This document shows positions 1-8,545 of a DNA stretch of 64,000 nucleotides, one piece after another. Each line of letters begins with the position of its first letter. Position 1 is the first letter of the stretch. The notes below the pieces were generated by a model. The model was not told the DNA's origin and searched no databases. It was given only the letters and a program-made list of their open reading frames with translations. Both the position numbers and the translations under genes were made by a program. The stretch is from JASLZO01 sp965247995 (lineage in GTDB: Bacteria; Chloroflexota; Dehalococcoidia; UBA6926): positions 1,550,001-1,614,000 of the forward strand of contig OZ252041.1 of assembly GCA_965247995.1 (NCBI GenBank). The letters run 5' to 3'.

Positions 1-317
1 GGGTGCTGCCGGGAGGAGTGGACCGTTCGTATGGAATCCACGTGGCCCAGATCGCGGGCCTACCGAAATCGGTCGTTGCGCGTGCCACCGAGGTTCTCGG
101 TACGTTGGAGGAGGGGTCCCGCGCGTCTGCACACGAGCCAGCCGCCCAACAACCTGCGCTGTTCGATGTCGCACCGTCCGGTGGACCCGCCGACCGCGGC
201 GCGCGCTCGGACGTGGAGGATGCCGTGTTGGCGACGAACCCAGACGAGATGACGCCGCTCGAGGCATTGGCGAAACTTTACGACCTGCGCAAGCGGGCAC
301 AGGGCGACGGCGAGTGA
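1..317 (+). CDS. mutS: DNA mismatch repair protein MutS, C-terminal fragment
   Basis: The window opens inside this gene; only about the last 104 codons are present. MutS recognises mismatches and recruits MutL. Visible residues LPGGVDRSYGIHVAQIAGLP match the end of the MutS ATPase domain, where the 'SYGIHVA..AGLP' motif sits. It is followed by the helical stretch 'VVARATEVLGTLEEG', a low-complexity linker and the terminal helix 'TPLEALAKLYDLRKRA'. The stop is at 315-317. mutL follows on the same strand after about 100 nt, as in a usual mutSL pair. The GTG at 3 is an internal Val codon, not a start. Confidence 0.93.
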   Translation, partial: VLPGGVDRSYGIHVAQIAGLPKSVVARATEVLGTLEEGSRASAHEPAAQQPALFDVAPSGGPADRGARSDVEDAVLATNPDEMTPLEALAKLYDLRKRAQGDGE

Positions 318-420
318 TGAACGAGCCCGCTTCGACCAACGTACACGAACGCATGTACTATCGTGGCGTCCGCCTTTGTGCGGGACGCCTCTGCCACTCA
401 CCGCTCGACTGAAGGCTATT

Positions 421-2181
421 GTGCCCATCCGCTTACTTTCCCCCGAGGTTACCGCTCAGATCTCCGCCGGCGAGGTCGTTGAGCGACCTGCATCGGTCGT
501 CAAGGAACTCGTCGAGAACGCGGTCGACGCCGGAGCATCGCGCATCGAGCTTGAGCTTCGAGGTGGTGGTCTATCGGTGATCCGCGTTACCGACGACGGA
601 GACGGGGTCCCGGAAGATGAACTCGGATTGGCGGTGACGAAACACGCGACCTCGAAGATCGAGAAATCGCGGGACCTGTGGGAAGTCCGCACATTGGGAT
701 TCCGCGGTGAGGCGCTCGCGTCCATCGCCGCTGCGTCGCGCATGCTCGTAGTTTCGCGCCAAAAGCAATCGGAAGTGGGGTCCTTTATCGAGGTCTCGGC
801 GGAAGGAATCCTTGATTCCGGAAACCAAGGCGCGCCCATCGGGACGTCGATATTCGTTCACGATCTATTCAAAGCCGTGCCCGCACGGCTCGCGTTCCTC
901 CGCTCCGCAACGGCCGAGGGCGCACGGTGCAACCACGTCGTCACGCAATACGCGTTGGCGTACCCAGAGGTTTCGTTCCGTGTGTTGCTTGATGGGAGGC
1001 TGGCCTTTCATTCCCCCGGCAATGGAGACCATAGGGACGCGCTGCTCGAGGCATGGGGAGTGGAGGTCGCGGACGCCCTCTTTCGGGTCGATGAAACGGT
1101 GGTTGGGAGGACGCGAGTGTTCGGGTACACGGGCCCACCGCAAGTCGCACGGGCACGCCGTGACCGCCAGGAGTTCTTTGTCAATCGGCGGGCAGTGAAC
1201 GATCGGGTGTTGTCCGCAAGCGTGGCGGACGCGTACCGAGAAACCCTTCCACGCGGCAGACACCCCACAACACTCCTGTTTTTGACGGTTCCACCGGACG
1301 ATGTGGACGTGAATGTGCACCCAGCAAAAACCGAAATCCGATTCCGCCGCGAGGGCGAGGTATTCGCGGCGGTCCAACGAGCACTGAAGATGGCGCTGGC
1401 CGCGAATGATGTCATGGCCCCGCAGATGGGAGACGCAGGAGCAAGCGCGACCGTCTTCGGCCCTCCATCAGGCAGCGACATGGTGCTCGAGGCGCCGCCT
1501 GTGCGCAGCGGCGAATCAGGGGCGCCTGCCCCGCTTGCCGAGGATGGGCGACCGCCTCACAGAGAGGCGGAAACCCGGAAACGCGTCGTCCTGCGGCCTG
1601 TAGGCCAGATCGGCACGACGTATATCGTCACCGAGGGACCGGACGGAATGTATTTGATCGACCAGCACGCCGCGCATGAACGCATCGTGTTCGAGAACCT
1701 CCTGGGCCCAGACTCCACGACCGAACGTTCGGTCCAAGCCCTGCTGATGCCCTTGACCGTTGAACTCACCAGAACGCAGGCGGCAACGCTCGGAGACTTG
1801 GAGGAGACGTTGCGGGCGTATGGCTTCCAATGGGACCCGTTCGGGGACGGCTCGATTTTGCTCCGTGGAGTCCCGGGTTCTCTTCGGGAGAACGAAGCCG
1901 TGCCGACACTGGTCGAGGTGCTGGATGGGGCAGGCGGCGACCAGATCGCGCTAGAAGCGCCGAGTGAACCCGATGCGTTCGCACTGCACGAGCGCCGAAT
2001 CGCGGCAACCGTAGCGTGTCACAGCACGGTCAGGGCAGGGCAGGTGTTGACCATACCGGAGATGGATGCGCTGCTCCGCCAGTTCGAAGCCGCCGACTTC
2101 CCCAGGATGTGTCCGCACGGCCGACCGACGATGGTGCATGTCAGCGCGACACAACTTGAGAAACAGTTCGGCCGCCGGTAG
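421..2181 (+). CDS. mutL: DNA mismatch repair protein MutL (endonuclease type)
   Basis: 586 aa from GTG 421, chosen because MutL proteins begin 'MPIRLLSPEV' and a GAAGG lies 5-9 nt upstream; a GTG at 376 would add 15 atypical residues. The N-terminal GHKL ATPase has ELVENAVDAG (about 28-37), DDGDGVP (58) and GFRGEAL (94). The C-terminal dimerisation domain carries endonuclease signatures: DQHAAHERIVFE near 414 fits DQHA(X)2E(X)4E, ACHSTV near 532 corresponds to the ACK motif, and CPHGRP lies near 564. A nicking MutL replaces MutH in species lacking MutH, so strand discrimination here is probably MutH-independent. Follows mutS; the helicase gene starts 12 nt later. Confidence 0.96.
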   Translation: MPIRLLSPEVTAQISAGEVVERPASVVKELVENAVDAGASRIELELRGGGLSVIRVTDDGDGVPEDELGLAVTKHATSKIEKSRDLWEVRTLGFRGEALASIAAASRMLVVSRQKQSEVGSFIEVSAEGILDSGNQGAPIGTSIFVHDLFKAVPARLAFLRSATAEGARCNHVVTQYALAYPEVSFRVLLDGRLAFHSPGNGDHRDALLEAWGVEVADALFRVDETVVGRTRVFGYTGPPQVARARRDRQEFFVNRRAVNDRVLSASVADAYRETLPRGRHPTTLLFLTVPPDDVDVNVHPAKTEIRFRREGEVFAAVQRALKMALAANDVMAPQMGDAGASATVFGPPSGSDMVLEAPPVRSGESGAPAPLAEDGRPPHREAETRKRVVLRPVGQIGTTYIVTEGPDGMYLIDQHAAHERIVFENLLGPDSTTERSVQALLMPLTVELTRTQAATLGDLEETLRAYGFQWDPFGDGSILLRGVPGSLRENEAVPTLVEVLDGAGGDQIALEAPSEPDAFALHERRIAATVACHSTVRAGQVLTIPEMDALLRQFEAADFPRMCPHGRPTMVHVSATQLEKQFGRR

Positions 2182-2193
2182 CGCGCCCCGAAG

Positions 2194-5100
2194 GTGGACA
2201 CGGTGACTGTTGATCCTCTCGCTCCGTTCATTCCCGCGGTCCAACGGTGGTTCCGCGATGCCCTGGGCGAGCCGACCCCGCCCCAAGCGATGGGGTGGCC
2301 CGCGATCCAGCAAGGGAGGAGCGCTCTGATTACCGCCCCGACCGGGTCCGGAAAGACGTTGGCGGCGTTCCTCTGGGGGTTGAACGAGCTCTGGTCACGG
2401 GGTCTCGACGGCGACGAGATTTCCGGCGTTCAACTCCTGTACATTTCGCCGCTGCGTGCGTTGGGGAACGACATCCATCGAAATCTCGAAGTCCCGCTCG
2501 AGGGCGTTCGGGCAGAAGCGGAGAGGTCTGGCATTGACCTTCCGACCATCAGCCTTGCGATCCGCTCCGGCGATACACCACCCCAAGACCGCCAGTCGAT
2601 GGTCCGGCACCCGCCCCACGTACTGATCACGACGCCCGAATCCCTGTACCTGCTGCTGACGTCGCCACGCGCACGCCGGATTCTCGCCACGGTCCGGACG
2701 GTCATCGTGGACGAAGTGCATGCGCTGATGGAGTCCAAGCGGGGGGTCCATCTGGCGCTCTCGCTCGAACGCCTCGGAGAGCTCACGCAACGGCCTCTCC
2801 AGCGCATCGGGCTCTCTGCGACGATCAGACCGTTGGAGGAGGCCGCGAGGTTTCTTGGCGGGCAAGCGGCGGGCGTTCCGCGCGAGGTGACGATCGTCGA
2901 TGCCGGAGGGCGGAAAGACATGGATCTCCAAGTGCTCTCCCCAGTTGAGGACTTTCGGGATCTCCCCGGCAACACGACGTGGCCGTCGATCGCACGGACG
3001 GTCTTCGACCTTGTGGCCGACCACGAATCGAGCCTGGTCTTCGTGAACGACCGTACGCAAGTGGAGAAGGTCACCGGCCTTCTGAACGAAATCGGTCCCG
3101 CCGAATTGGCGCAGAGCCACCACGGCAGCCTCTCGCGTGAGCGGCGGGTCGCAGTCGAACGGGCACTGAAGCGCGGAGAGATTCCCGCCCTTGTCGCGAC
3201 GTCATCACTGGAGTTGGGAATCGATATTGGCGCCGTCGACATGGTGGTCCAGATCTCGTCGCCGATGTCGGTGGCACGTGGTCTACAACGTGTCGGCCGC
3301 GCGGGACATCTCCTCGAGCTGACCAGCATTGGGCGGATCATTCCGAAGCACCGTCGGGACGTGCTCGAATGCGCTGCGGTAACCCGCGAGATGCTAAACG
3401 GCAGGATCGAGTCCGTCCGTGTTCCGAGGAACTGCCTCGACGTACTTGCCCAACAAGTGACCGCGATGGTGGCGGTAGAACCGTGGGCTACTGCCGACAT
3501 TCTCCGCATCGTCCGACAGGCATACCCTTACGCCGAACTCTCCGAGGCCCAACTCGAGGGTGTGCTCTCCATGCTCGCGGGTCGCTTCCCGGTTCGCGAC
3601 TTTGCTGGCCTTCGGCCGCGCGTCTTCTGGGACGAGATCGAGGGCCAAGTCCGGGGGTTGCCGAACGCAGCGCGGCTTGCCTTGACAAGCAGCGGGACGA
3701 TCCCAGAGCGCGGCTACTACCCGGCGATCCACGCAGCGGAGGGGACACGGCTCGGCGAACTGGACGAGGAGTTCGTGTTCGAGGCCGAGATCGGCACCGT
3801 CTTTTCGCTAGGAACCGCCGCATGGCGGATCGTCGACATCCGGCCAGACCGTGTGCTTGTCGCGCCTGCGACCGGTGAGCAAGCGAACGCGCCGTTTTGG
3901 AAGGGCGACGGTCTGGGGCGCCCGTATGAGCTGGGGCGTCGAATCGGCGCCTTCACGCGCGAAGCGCTCGAGCGTATCCACGACCCGGCGTTCCTGTCTT
4001 GGGTGAAGGGGGAAGCGTCGCTGGACGATGCCGCCGCAACGAACCTCAGGACGTTCCTCCTCGATCAGGAGGAGGCCACCGGAGTGGTGCCGACCGACCG
4101 GGAACTGCTCCTGGAGTCGTTCCGCGACGAACTCGGTGATCTTCGGATGATCTTGCACACGCCGTTCGGAAGGCGGATTAACGCGCCGTGGGCGATGGCG
4201 CTAACAGCGCGCATCAGGTCGGCGCTCGGCGTGACCGCGAGTGTTGCATACAACGACGACGGGATCGTGTTCCGGTTGCCGGACACGGATGCGCCCCTAC
4301 CGCTGGAGGCGTTCATCTCGGTGCAGGCGGGATCGATCGAGGACACGATCAGCGAAGAGCTCGAAGGCTCGCCACTCCTGGGTGCTGCCTTCCGAGAGGC
4401 CGCGGAACGAGCGCTCGTGCTGCGGAAGGCCATGCCGGGTAAGCGCACACCCTTATGGCTTCAACGGCTCCGCGCTGGCGATCTCCTCGAGTTGGCGCGC
4501 GAGTACCCATCATTCCCGGTGCTCGTCGAGGCATATCGAGAGTGTTTGGAGCAGTACTTTGACCTTCCAGGCCTCCGAGAGGTGCTCCGGGACATCGAAC
4601 GCGGAGACCTCAGGGTCGCGGTCGTCGACACTCCGTATCCGTCACCATTTGCCGCAGGCCACCTGTACGATCTCGTCGCGTCTTATCTGTACGACGACGA
4701 TGCGCCGCGCGCGGAACGCCGTAGCCAGCTGCTTGGGATGAACCGGGAGCTGTTGAAGGACATCCTCGACGAGCGAGTCCTGCGGGACCTGCTCGAACCA
4801 GAGGCCATCGATCACGTGGAGGCGGTGCTACAGCGGCGGGCCCCCGGCTGGCGGGCCCGGAGCGGCGACGAGCTCCTCAACGTGTTGATGCATGTCGGAG
4901 ATTTAGCGGAGGACGAGATCGCCGATCGATACGAGGGCGATCCGGCTCCGGTGGTCGCTGATCTCGCGGCGCGGGGCCGGATCGCTCAGATTGAGTTCGA
5001 CGTCGAAGGCGGGCATGGCGCGCGGTGGATCGCCATCGAAGACCGGTCCGTATACACGGCGGCATTGCGGCGGGATCCACCCTCGGATGAACGCGGCACA

Positions 5101-6732
5101 GCGCTCGAGTCGTTGGTCCGCCGCTTCGTGCGGACGCATGGGCCCTTCGGCCTCGACGACGTCGCGTCGCGGTTTGACGCAGATGCCGGTCCAGTTCAAC
5201 GAGTGCTACTGCGACTAGAGGCGGAGGGACGTGCGTCACGCGGCGAGTTCACGCCGGGAGGCGTGAGCCAGGAGTGGTGCGATGAGGAAGCACTCGTCCA
5301 GATCCACCGGCGGACGCTCGCCATCCTGCGAAAGCAAGCCGAACCGGTTGACGCGACGACGTTCGCTCGATTCTTGGCCGAGTGGCATGGGTACGGGGCA
5401 CAGGAGGAGGCCACCGAAACCAACCAAGTTCCCTCGCCTGAAAGACAGGCCACTGTTCGCCGGGCCCTCCGCCAACTGAGCGCCTTCCCGCTGCCTGCCG
5501 ATGCTTGGGAGCGTGAGGTCCTCCCCAAGCGGGTACCGGGATACCAACCAGAGTGGTTGGACCGCATTATCGCTGGTGGAGATTTATTTTGGCTCGGGAC
5601 GGGAGGAGCCAGTCCGTCCGCGAGGCGCATCTCGTTTCGCCGACGTGGCGAGGCCCCCGTGGCGCCGAAAGAGGAAGGCTTTGCCGAGGCGGCGCAGCGA
5701 CGCGTCGTCGAGGCGCTGCAAAGAGAGGGCGCCTCTTTCTTGCCGGACCTCGAGCGGGCCACAGAACTCCCGTATCCAGAGTTGTCACGGGCGCTTTGGG
5801 AACTGGCATGGAGCGGCTACATCACGAACGACAGTTTCGATCCGGTCCGAAGCTTCCGCACCCTTCCGAATATCGCGACCCCGGAAACGGCCGACTTCAG
5901 CGCGCCGCGGAATGCGACACACGGAAGGCGGCCAGCGCGCTCGATACGCCAAAGGATCGCCGAGCGCGTCTCGGATTCAGGGAGCGCCGGACATGGCCGA
6001 TGGAGCTTGGTGCCGGCCGCTGACAGTGACCGCGTGGATTTCGTCTCCGCTTGGGCCCTTCAGTTGATCGAGCGCTACGGGATCGTCACCCGCGAAGCGG
6101 TTGCCGGTGAGCTGGAGGCACCGCCGTGGAGGGAGATCAGCGAGACACTCAAAGCGTTCGAGGCGCGCGGCGACGTCAGACGCGGTTTCTTTCTCTCGGG
6201 TCTGTCAGGTGTGCAGTACGCCGCACCCGAGGCCGTCGACGCGTTGCGCCGTCATGCCCGGACAGGGGGGCCCTCGGACGCCCGCGTCGGGAACCCGTCG
6301 TTGGTCAACGTGCTGGACCCCGCGTGCCCGTTCGGGACCGTGTACCCGATGCCCCGTCCGACGGGCAGAGCCTTCGATGTGCCAAGAGTGCCTGGCAACT
6401 ATCTTGTTCTCTGGGATGGCGGTCCCGTTCTCGCGGTCGAGGGGTCGGGACGCGTGTTGTCACCACTCACCACTTTGGACCTTGACGACCTCCGGTCGGT
6501 CGTCCGCTGTGTAGGCGCTTTGGCCCAGCGTGGTGGCCCGGATGGCGACCGCGCGCGACGACGCATCAAGGTAGAACGTTGGGGTGAGCATGGGGTGATC
6601 GGATCTCCCGTCGCTCCCGTGCTCGAAGAACTCGGGTTCCAGCGTGAACCAGACGGGTATCTGCTGTGGGGATACCAAGCAGACCTGATCGCCGGCACCT
6701 CGGTAACTGCGTACACTGCCGTTCGGCAGTAA
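2194..6732 (+). CDS. lhr: Lhr-type large ATP-dependent helicase
   Basis: 1512 aa from GTG 2194. Superfamily 2 helicase with a long C-terminal extension, as in the Lhr family of DNA-repair translocases. Visible motifs: Walker A TAPTGSGKT (about 47), DEVHAL Walker B/DEAH-like (about 174), SAT (about 208), VATSSLELGIDIG (motif V) and QRVGRAGH (motif VI). A winged-helix/beta-barrel core follows (Lhr-core) and then about 650 residues of Lhr C-terminal extension. The length matches full-length bacterial Lhr (about 1500 aa). It lies 12 nt after mutL and is probably co-transcribed with it, which fits a DNA-repair role. The substrate cannot be told from sequence. Confidence 0.92.
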   Translation: MDTVTVDPLAPFIPAVQRWFRDALGEPTPPQAMGWPAIQQGRSALITAPTGSGKTLAAFLWGLNELWSRGLDGDEISGVQLLYISPLRALGNDIHRNLEVPLEGVRAEAERSGIDLPTISLAIRSGDTPPQDRQSMVRHPPHVLITTPESLYLLLTSPRARRILATVRTVIVDEVHALMESKRGVHLALSLERLGELTQRPLQRIGLSATIRPLEEAARFLGGQAAGVPREVTIVDAGGRKDMDLQVLSPVEDFRDLPGNTTWPSIARTVFDLVADHESSLVFVNDRTQVEKVTGLLNEIGPAELAQSHHGSLSRERRVAVERALKRGEIPALVATSSLELGIDIGAVDMVVQISSPMSVARGLQRVGRAGHLLELTSIGRIIPKHRRDVLECAAVTREMLNGRIESVRVPRNCLDVLAQQVTAMVAVEPWATADILRIVRQAYPYAELSEAQLEGVLSMLAGRFPVRDFAGLRPRVFWDEIEGQVRGLPNAARLALTSSGTIPERGYYPAIHAAEGTRLGELDEEFVFEAEIGTVFSLGTAAWRIVDIRPDRVLVAPATGEQANAPFWKGDGLGRPYELGRRIGAFTREALERIHDPAFLSWVKGEASLDDAAATNLRTFLLDQEEATGVVPTDRELLLESFRDELGDLRMILHTPFGRRINAPWAMALTARIRSALGVTASVAYNDDGIVFRLPDTDAPLPLEAFISVQAGSIEDTISEELEGSPLLGAAFREAAERALVLRKAMPGKRTPLWLQRLRAGDLLELAREYPSFPVLVEAYRECLEQYFDLPGLREVLRDIERGDLRVAVVDTPYPSPFAAGHLYDLVASYLYDDDAPRAERRSQLLGMNRELLKDILDERVLRDLLEPEAIDHVEAVLQRRAPGWRARSGDELLNVLMHVGDLAEDEIADRYEGDPAPVVADLAARGRIAQIEFDVEGGHGARWIAIEDRSVYTAALRRDPPSDERGTALESLVRRFVRTHGPFGLDDVASRFDADAGPVQRVLLRLEAEGRASRGEFTPGGVSQEWCDEEALVQIHRRTLAILRKQAEPVDATTFARFLAEWHGYGAQEEATETNQVPSPERQATVRRALRQLSAFPLPADAWEREVLPKRVPGYQPEWLDRIIAGGDLFWLGTGGASPSARRISFRRRGEAPVAPKEEGFAEAAQRRVVEALQREGASFLPDLERATELPYPELSRALWELAWSGYITNDSFDPVRSFRTLPNIATPETADFSAPRNATHGRRPARSIRQRIAERVSDSGSAGHGRWSLVPAADSDRVDFVSAWALQLIERYGIVTREAVAGELEAPPWREISETLKAFEARGDVRRGFFLSGLSGVQYAAPEAVDALRRHARTGGPSDARVGNPSLVNVLDPACPFGTVYPMPRPTGRAFDVPRVPGNYLVLWDGGPVLAVEGSGRVLSPLTTLDLDDLRSVVRCVGALAQRGGPDGDRARRRIKVERWGEHGVIGSPVAPVLEELGFQREPDGYLLWGYQADLIAGTSVTAYTAVRQ

Positions 6733-6775
6733 CTACACGAGCCCCGGTCACGCACCCGGAAGGAGTTCGATACCG

Positions 6776-7633
6776 ATGGAAGACAGAGGATCGAAGGGCC
6801 CCATGCCCGTTGAAGACCGCGGGTACGTGCGCCCAGAACTGCTTGCAGAGACTGATTGGTTGGCGACCCACCGGGAAGCGGCAAACGTTCGGGTCATCGA
6901 TGCTCGGACATCCGAGCAATACCAAGAGGGGCATATTCCCGGCGCGGTGAACCTGTCGGGGATGCAGCTATATGGCGCGGACGGATCATTCGAGCTCCCC
7001 ACACCCGACGAGTTCCGCAACGTGGCCCGATCAGTAGGGGTCAGTGACGATACAACTCTGATCGTGTACGACCAGACTGGTCCCCCGGCAGGTCGGATCG
7101 CTTGGGGGTTTCTGTACTACGGACACACAAACACCCGGCTCCTGGATGGTGGGCTACAGAAATGGACCGCGGAGGGCCGTGACCTCTCGACCGAACCGGT
7201 AACCGCACAAGCCGGTCAGTTCACGCCGCGACCGGAAGAGGGTTTGTACTGTGGGCTGGACCTCGCGAAGCGGAGCATCGCCAAACCAGGCACCGTGCTG
7301 TGGGATGTCCGTTCGCTCGAGGAGTACGACGGGTCCAGCACCCGAGGGAACCCAGTGGGGCGCACGGGGCACCTCCCGGGAGCGACGCATACGGAGTGGA
7401 CCGCGCTCATCGATCAGGAGTCGTGGACCCTTAAACCGGCCAACGAGCTCCGGGAGTTGCTGGCTTCTATCGGCGTCACGCCGGAATCCGAGATCATCTG
7501 CTATTGACAGGGTGGCGTGCGAGCGGCGCTCGCAACCATCGTCCTCAGGATCCTCGGCTTCGATCGCGCACGGAACTACGACGGTTCGTTCCGGCAATGG
7601 TCACGTGACACCGAGGCGCCGATTGAGCGCTGA
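6776..7633 (+). CDS. Two-domain sulfurtransferase (rhodanese), probable selenoprotein with in-frame UGA
   Basis: Read through the TGA at 7505-7507 this is a 285-residue protein, the normal length for thiosulfate/3-mercaptopyruvate sulfurtransferases. An AAGGAG stands before ATG 6776. The N-terminal (inactive) rhodanese domain has VIDARTSEQYQEGHIPGAVNL and VYDQ, with Asp at the non-catalytic position. The C-terminal domain has LWDVRSLEEYDG and GHLPGATH, then the catalytic loop. Relatives read Y-C-Q-G-G-V-R-A; here it is Y-(UGA)-Q-G-G-V-R-A at codon 244. After the TGA the frame stays open for 41 codons with a normal rhodanese ending (LRILGFDRARNYDGSFRQW) and stops at 7631-7633. Stopping at 7507 would give 243 aa without the active site. 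Alternatives are a nonsense mutation or a base-call error. Confidence 0.8.
7505..7537 (+). promoter_or_regulatory. Candidate bacterial SECIS element after in-frame UGA
   Basis: Directly after the TGA at 7505-7507 lies a perfect hairpin: TGCGAGC (7518-7524), loop GGC (7525-7527), GCTCGCA (7528-7534). GGT 7511-7513 can also pair with ACC 7535-7537 across a GGCG bulge. The loop opens 17 nt after the UGA and begins with GG. This fits the known bacterial pattern: an apical loop roughly 16-37 nt downstream, a small loop, and a G among its first two bases. The region is GC-rich, so a hairpin alone is modest evidence; its value comes from its position. Confidence 0.55.
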
Positions 7634-7645
7634 GGCGCGCGTGGG

Positions 7646-8452
7646 TCAGGCGAGAGTGGAGCTCACGAGTCGGCGTCCCAACACACGCTCAACGTTGGCG
7701 GAGGTTACTTCCGCAACCTCCTGAATCGATATCGATTTCAACTCCGCCACTTTGGCTGCAACCTGCGTCACCTGCCAAGGTTCGGTCCAGTTCGCACGCT
7801 TCCGTTTGAACGGTTGGGGATAGGCATCGGTCTCGAGGACGATCCGTTCTAGGGGGACGATGTCGCGGACGATCTCTTGCAGGTCCGGGAGCCGGAGAAG
7901 CGGTTTTGCCAGGGACAGCATGATGCCGCGATCGAGGCACTCCCGCGCGTAGTCCAACGGTCCCTGGAAGTAGTGAGCTACCACCGGGACCCTTCCTTGG
8001 ACCTCTTCGTCGAGCACTCGGAGCGGTTCCAGTCCGGCATCCCGGTTGTGGAAGACCACCGGAAGCGAGGTATCCACTGCAATTCGGAGTTGTAATCGCA
8101 GTCCGTGGTCCTGCACTCGCCGATCAGGCATCCCCGCTTGGTAGTCCAACCCCACCTCACTCAGACATACGACTTCCGGTCCCGCCGCCAGTTCGCGAAG
8201 GCGATTGACATCGCCATCGGATAGGTCAATCGCCGGCTCCATCGGATGCACGCCAACGCCGGCCCAGACGACTCCGTGATACTCATGCGCCAGTGCGACG
8301 GATTGTTGGGAGGAATCGAGGGTGACTCCCGCAGAGATGATCGCCGTGATGCCCGCACGTCGTGCGCGGTCAAGGATGCCCGGGATTTCGTCAGGCTGGT
8401 ACTGATCGAGGTGCGTGTGGCTGTCGAAGAACCTCGTTGGAGTGGATTCCAT
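7646..8452 (-). CDS. tatD: TatD family metal-dependent hydrolase (DNase)
   Basis: 268 aa from ATG 8452; a TTG one codon upstream is less likely. TIM-barrel amidohydrolase-fold nuclease with metal-binding motifs in the usual order: SHTHLD at the N-terminus, SEVGLDY (Glu), VFHNRD (His), VAHYFQG (His) and LETDAYP (Asp). TatD enzymes are Mg-dependent 3'-5' exonucleases or endonucleases linked to DNA repair and degradation. It is convergent with the rhodanese gene, the stops being 12 nt apart, and divergent from the exporter operon that begins at 8546. The exact substrate in this organism is unknown. Confidence 0.92.
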   Translation of the reverse strand: MESTPTRFFDSHTHLDQYQPDEIPGILDRARRAGITAIISAGVTLDSSQQSVALAHEYHGVVWAGVGVHPMEPAIDLSDGDVNRLRELAAGPEVVCLSEVGLDYQAGMPDRRVQDHGLRLQLRIAVDTSLPVVFHNRDAGLEPLRVLDEEVQGRVPVVAHYFQGPLDYARECLDRGIMLSLAKPLLRLPDLQEIVRDIVPLERIVLETDAYPQPFKRKRANWTEPWQVTQVAAKVAELKSISIQEVAEVTSANVERVLGRRLVSSTLA

Positions 8453-8545
8453 CAACCGTTCCCACCGTCGCCCAACCGCGCTTCAGGTAGGCTGCGAGTA
8501 TAATCCTCGCACCCTGCGGTCAGTGGGGGATGGGCTGGGGGCGTT

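Noticed and set aside
376..420. Upstream extension of mutL from GTG 376.
   Set aside because: Adds residues that no MutL has. The conserved MPIRLLSPEV start at 421 has a ribosome site.
2430..3509. 359-codon minus-strand frame inside the Lhr-type gene.
   Set aside because: Arg/Ser-rich shadow of the helicase frame with no homology pattern.
6714..6731. ACTGCC-GTTC-GGCAGT hairpin at the end of the helicase gene as a terminator.
   Set aside because: Only 6 bp, inside the last codons, without a T-run.
7505..7633. Rhodanese called as a pseudogene because of the internal stop.
   Set aside because: The only defect is TGA at the catalytic Cys codon. The frame after it is intact and conserved with a SECIS-like hairpin, which fits selenocysteine better.
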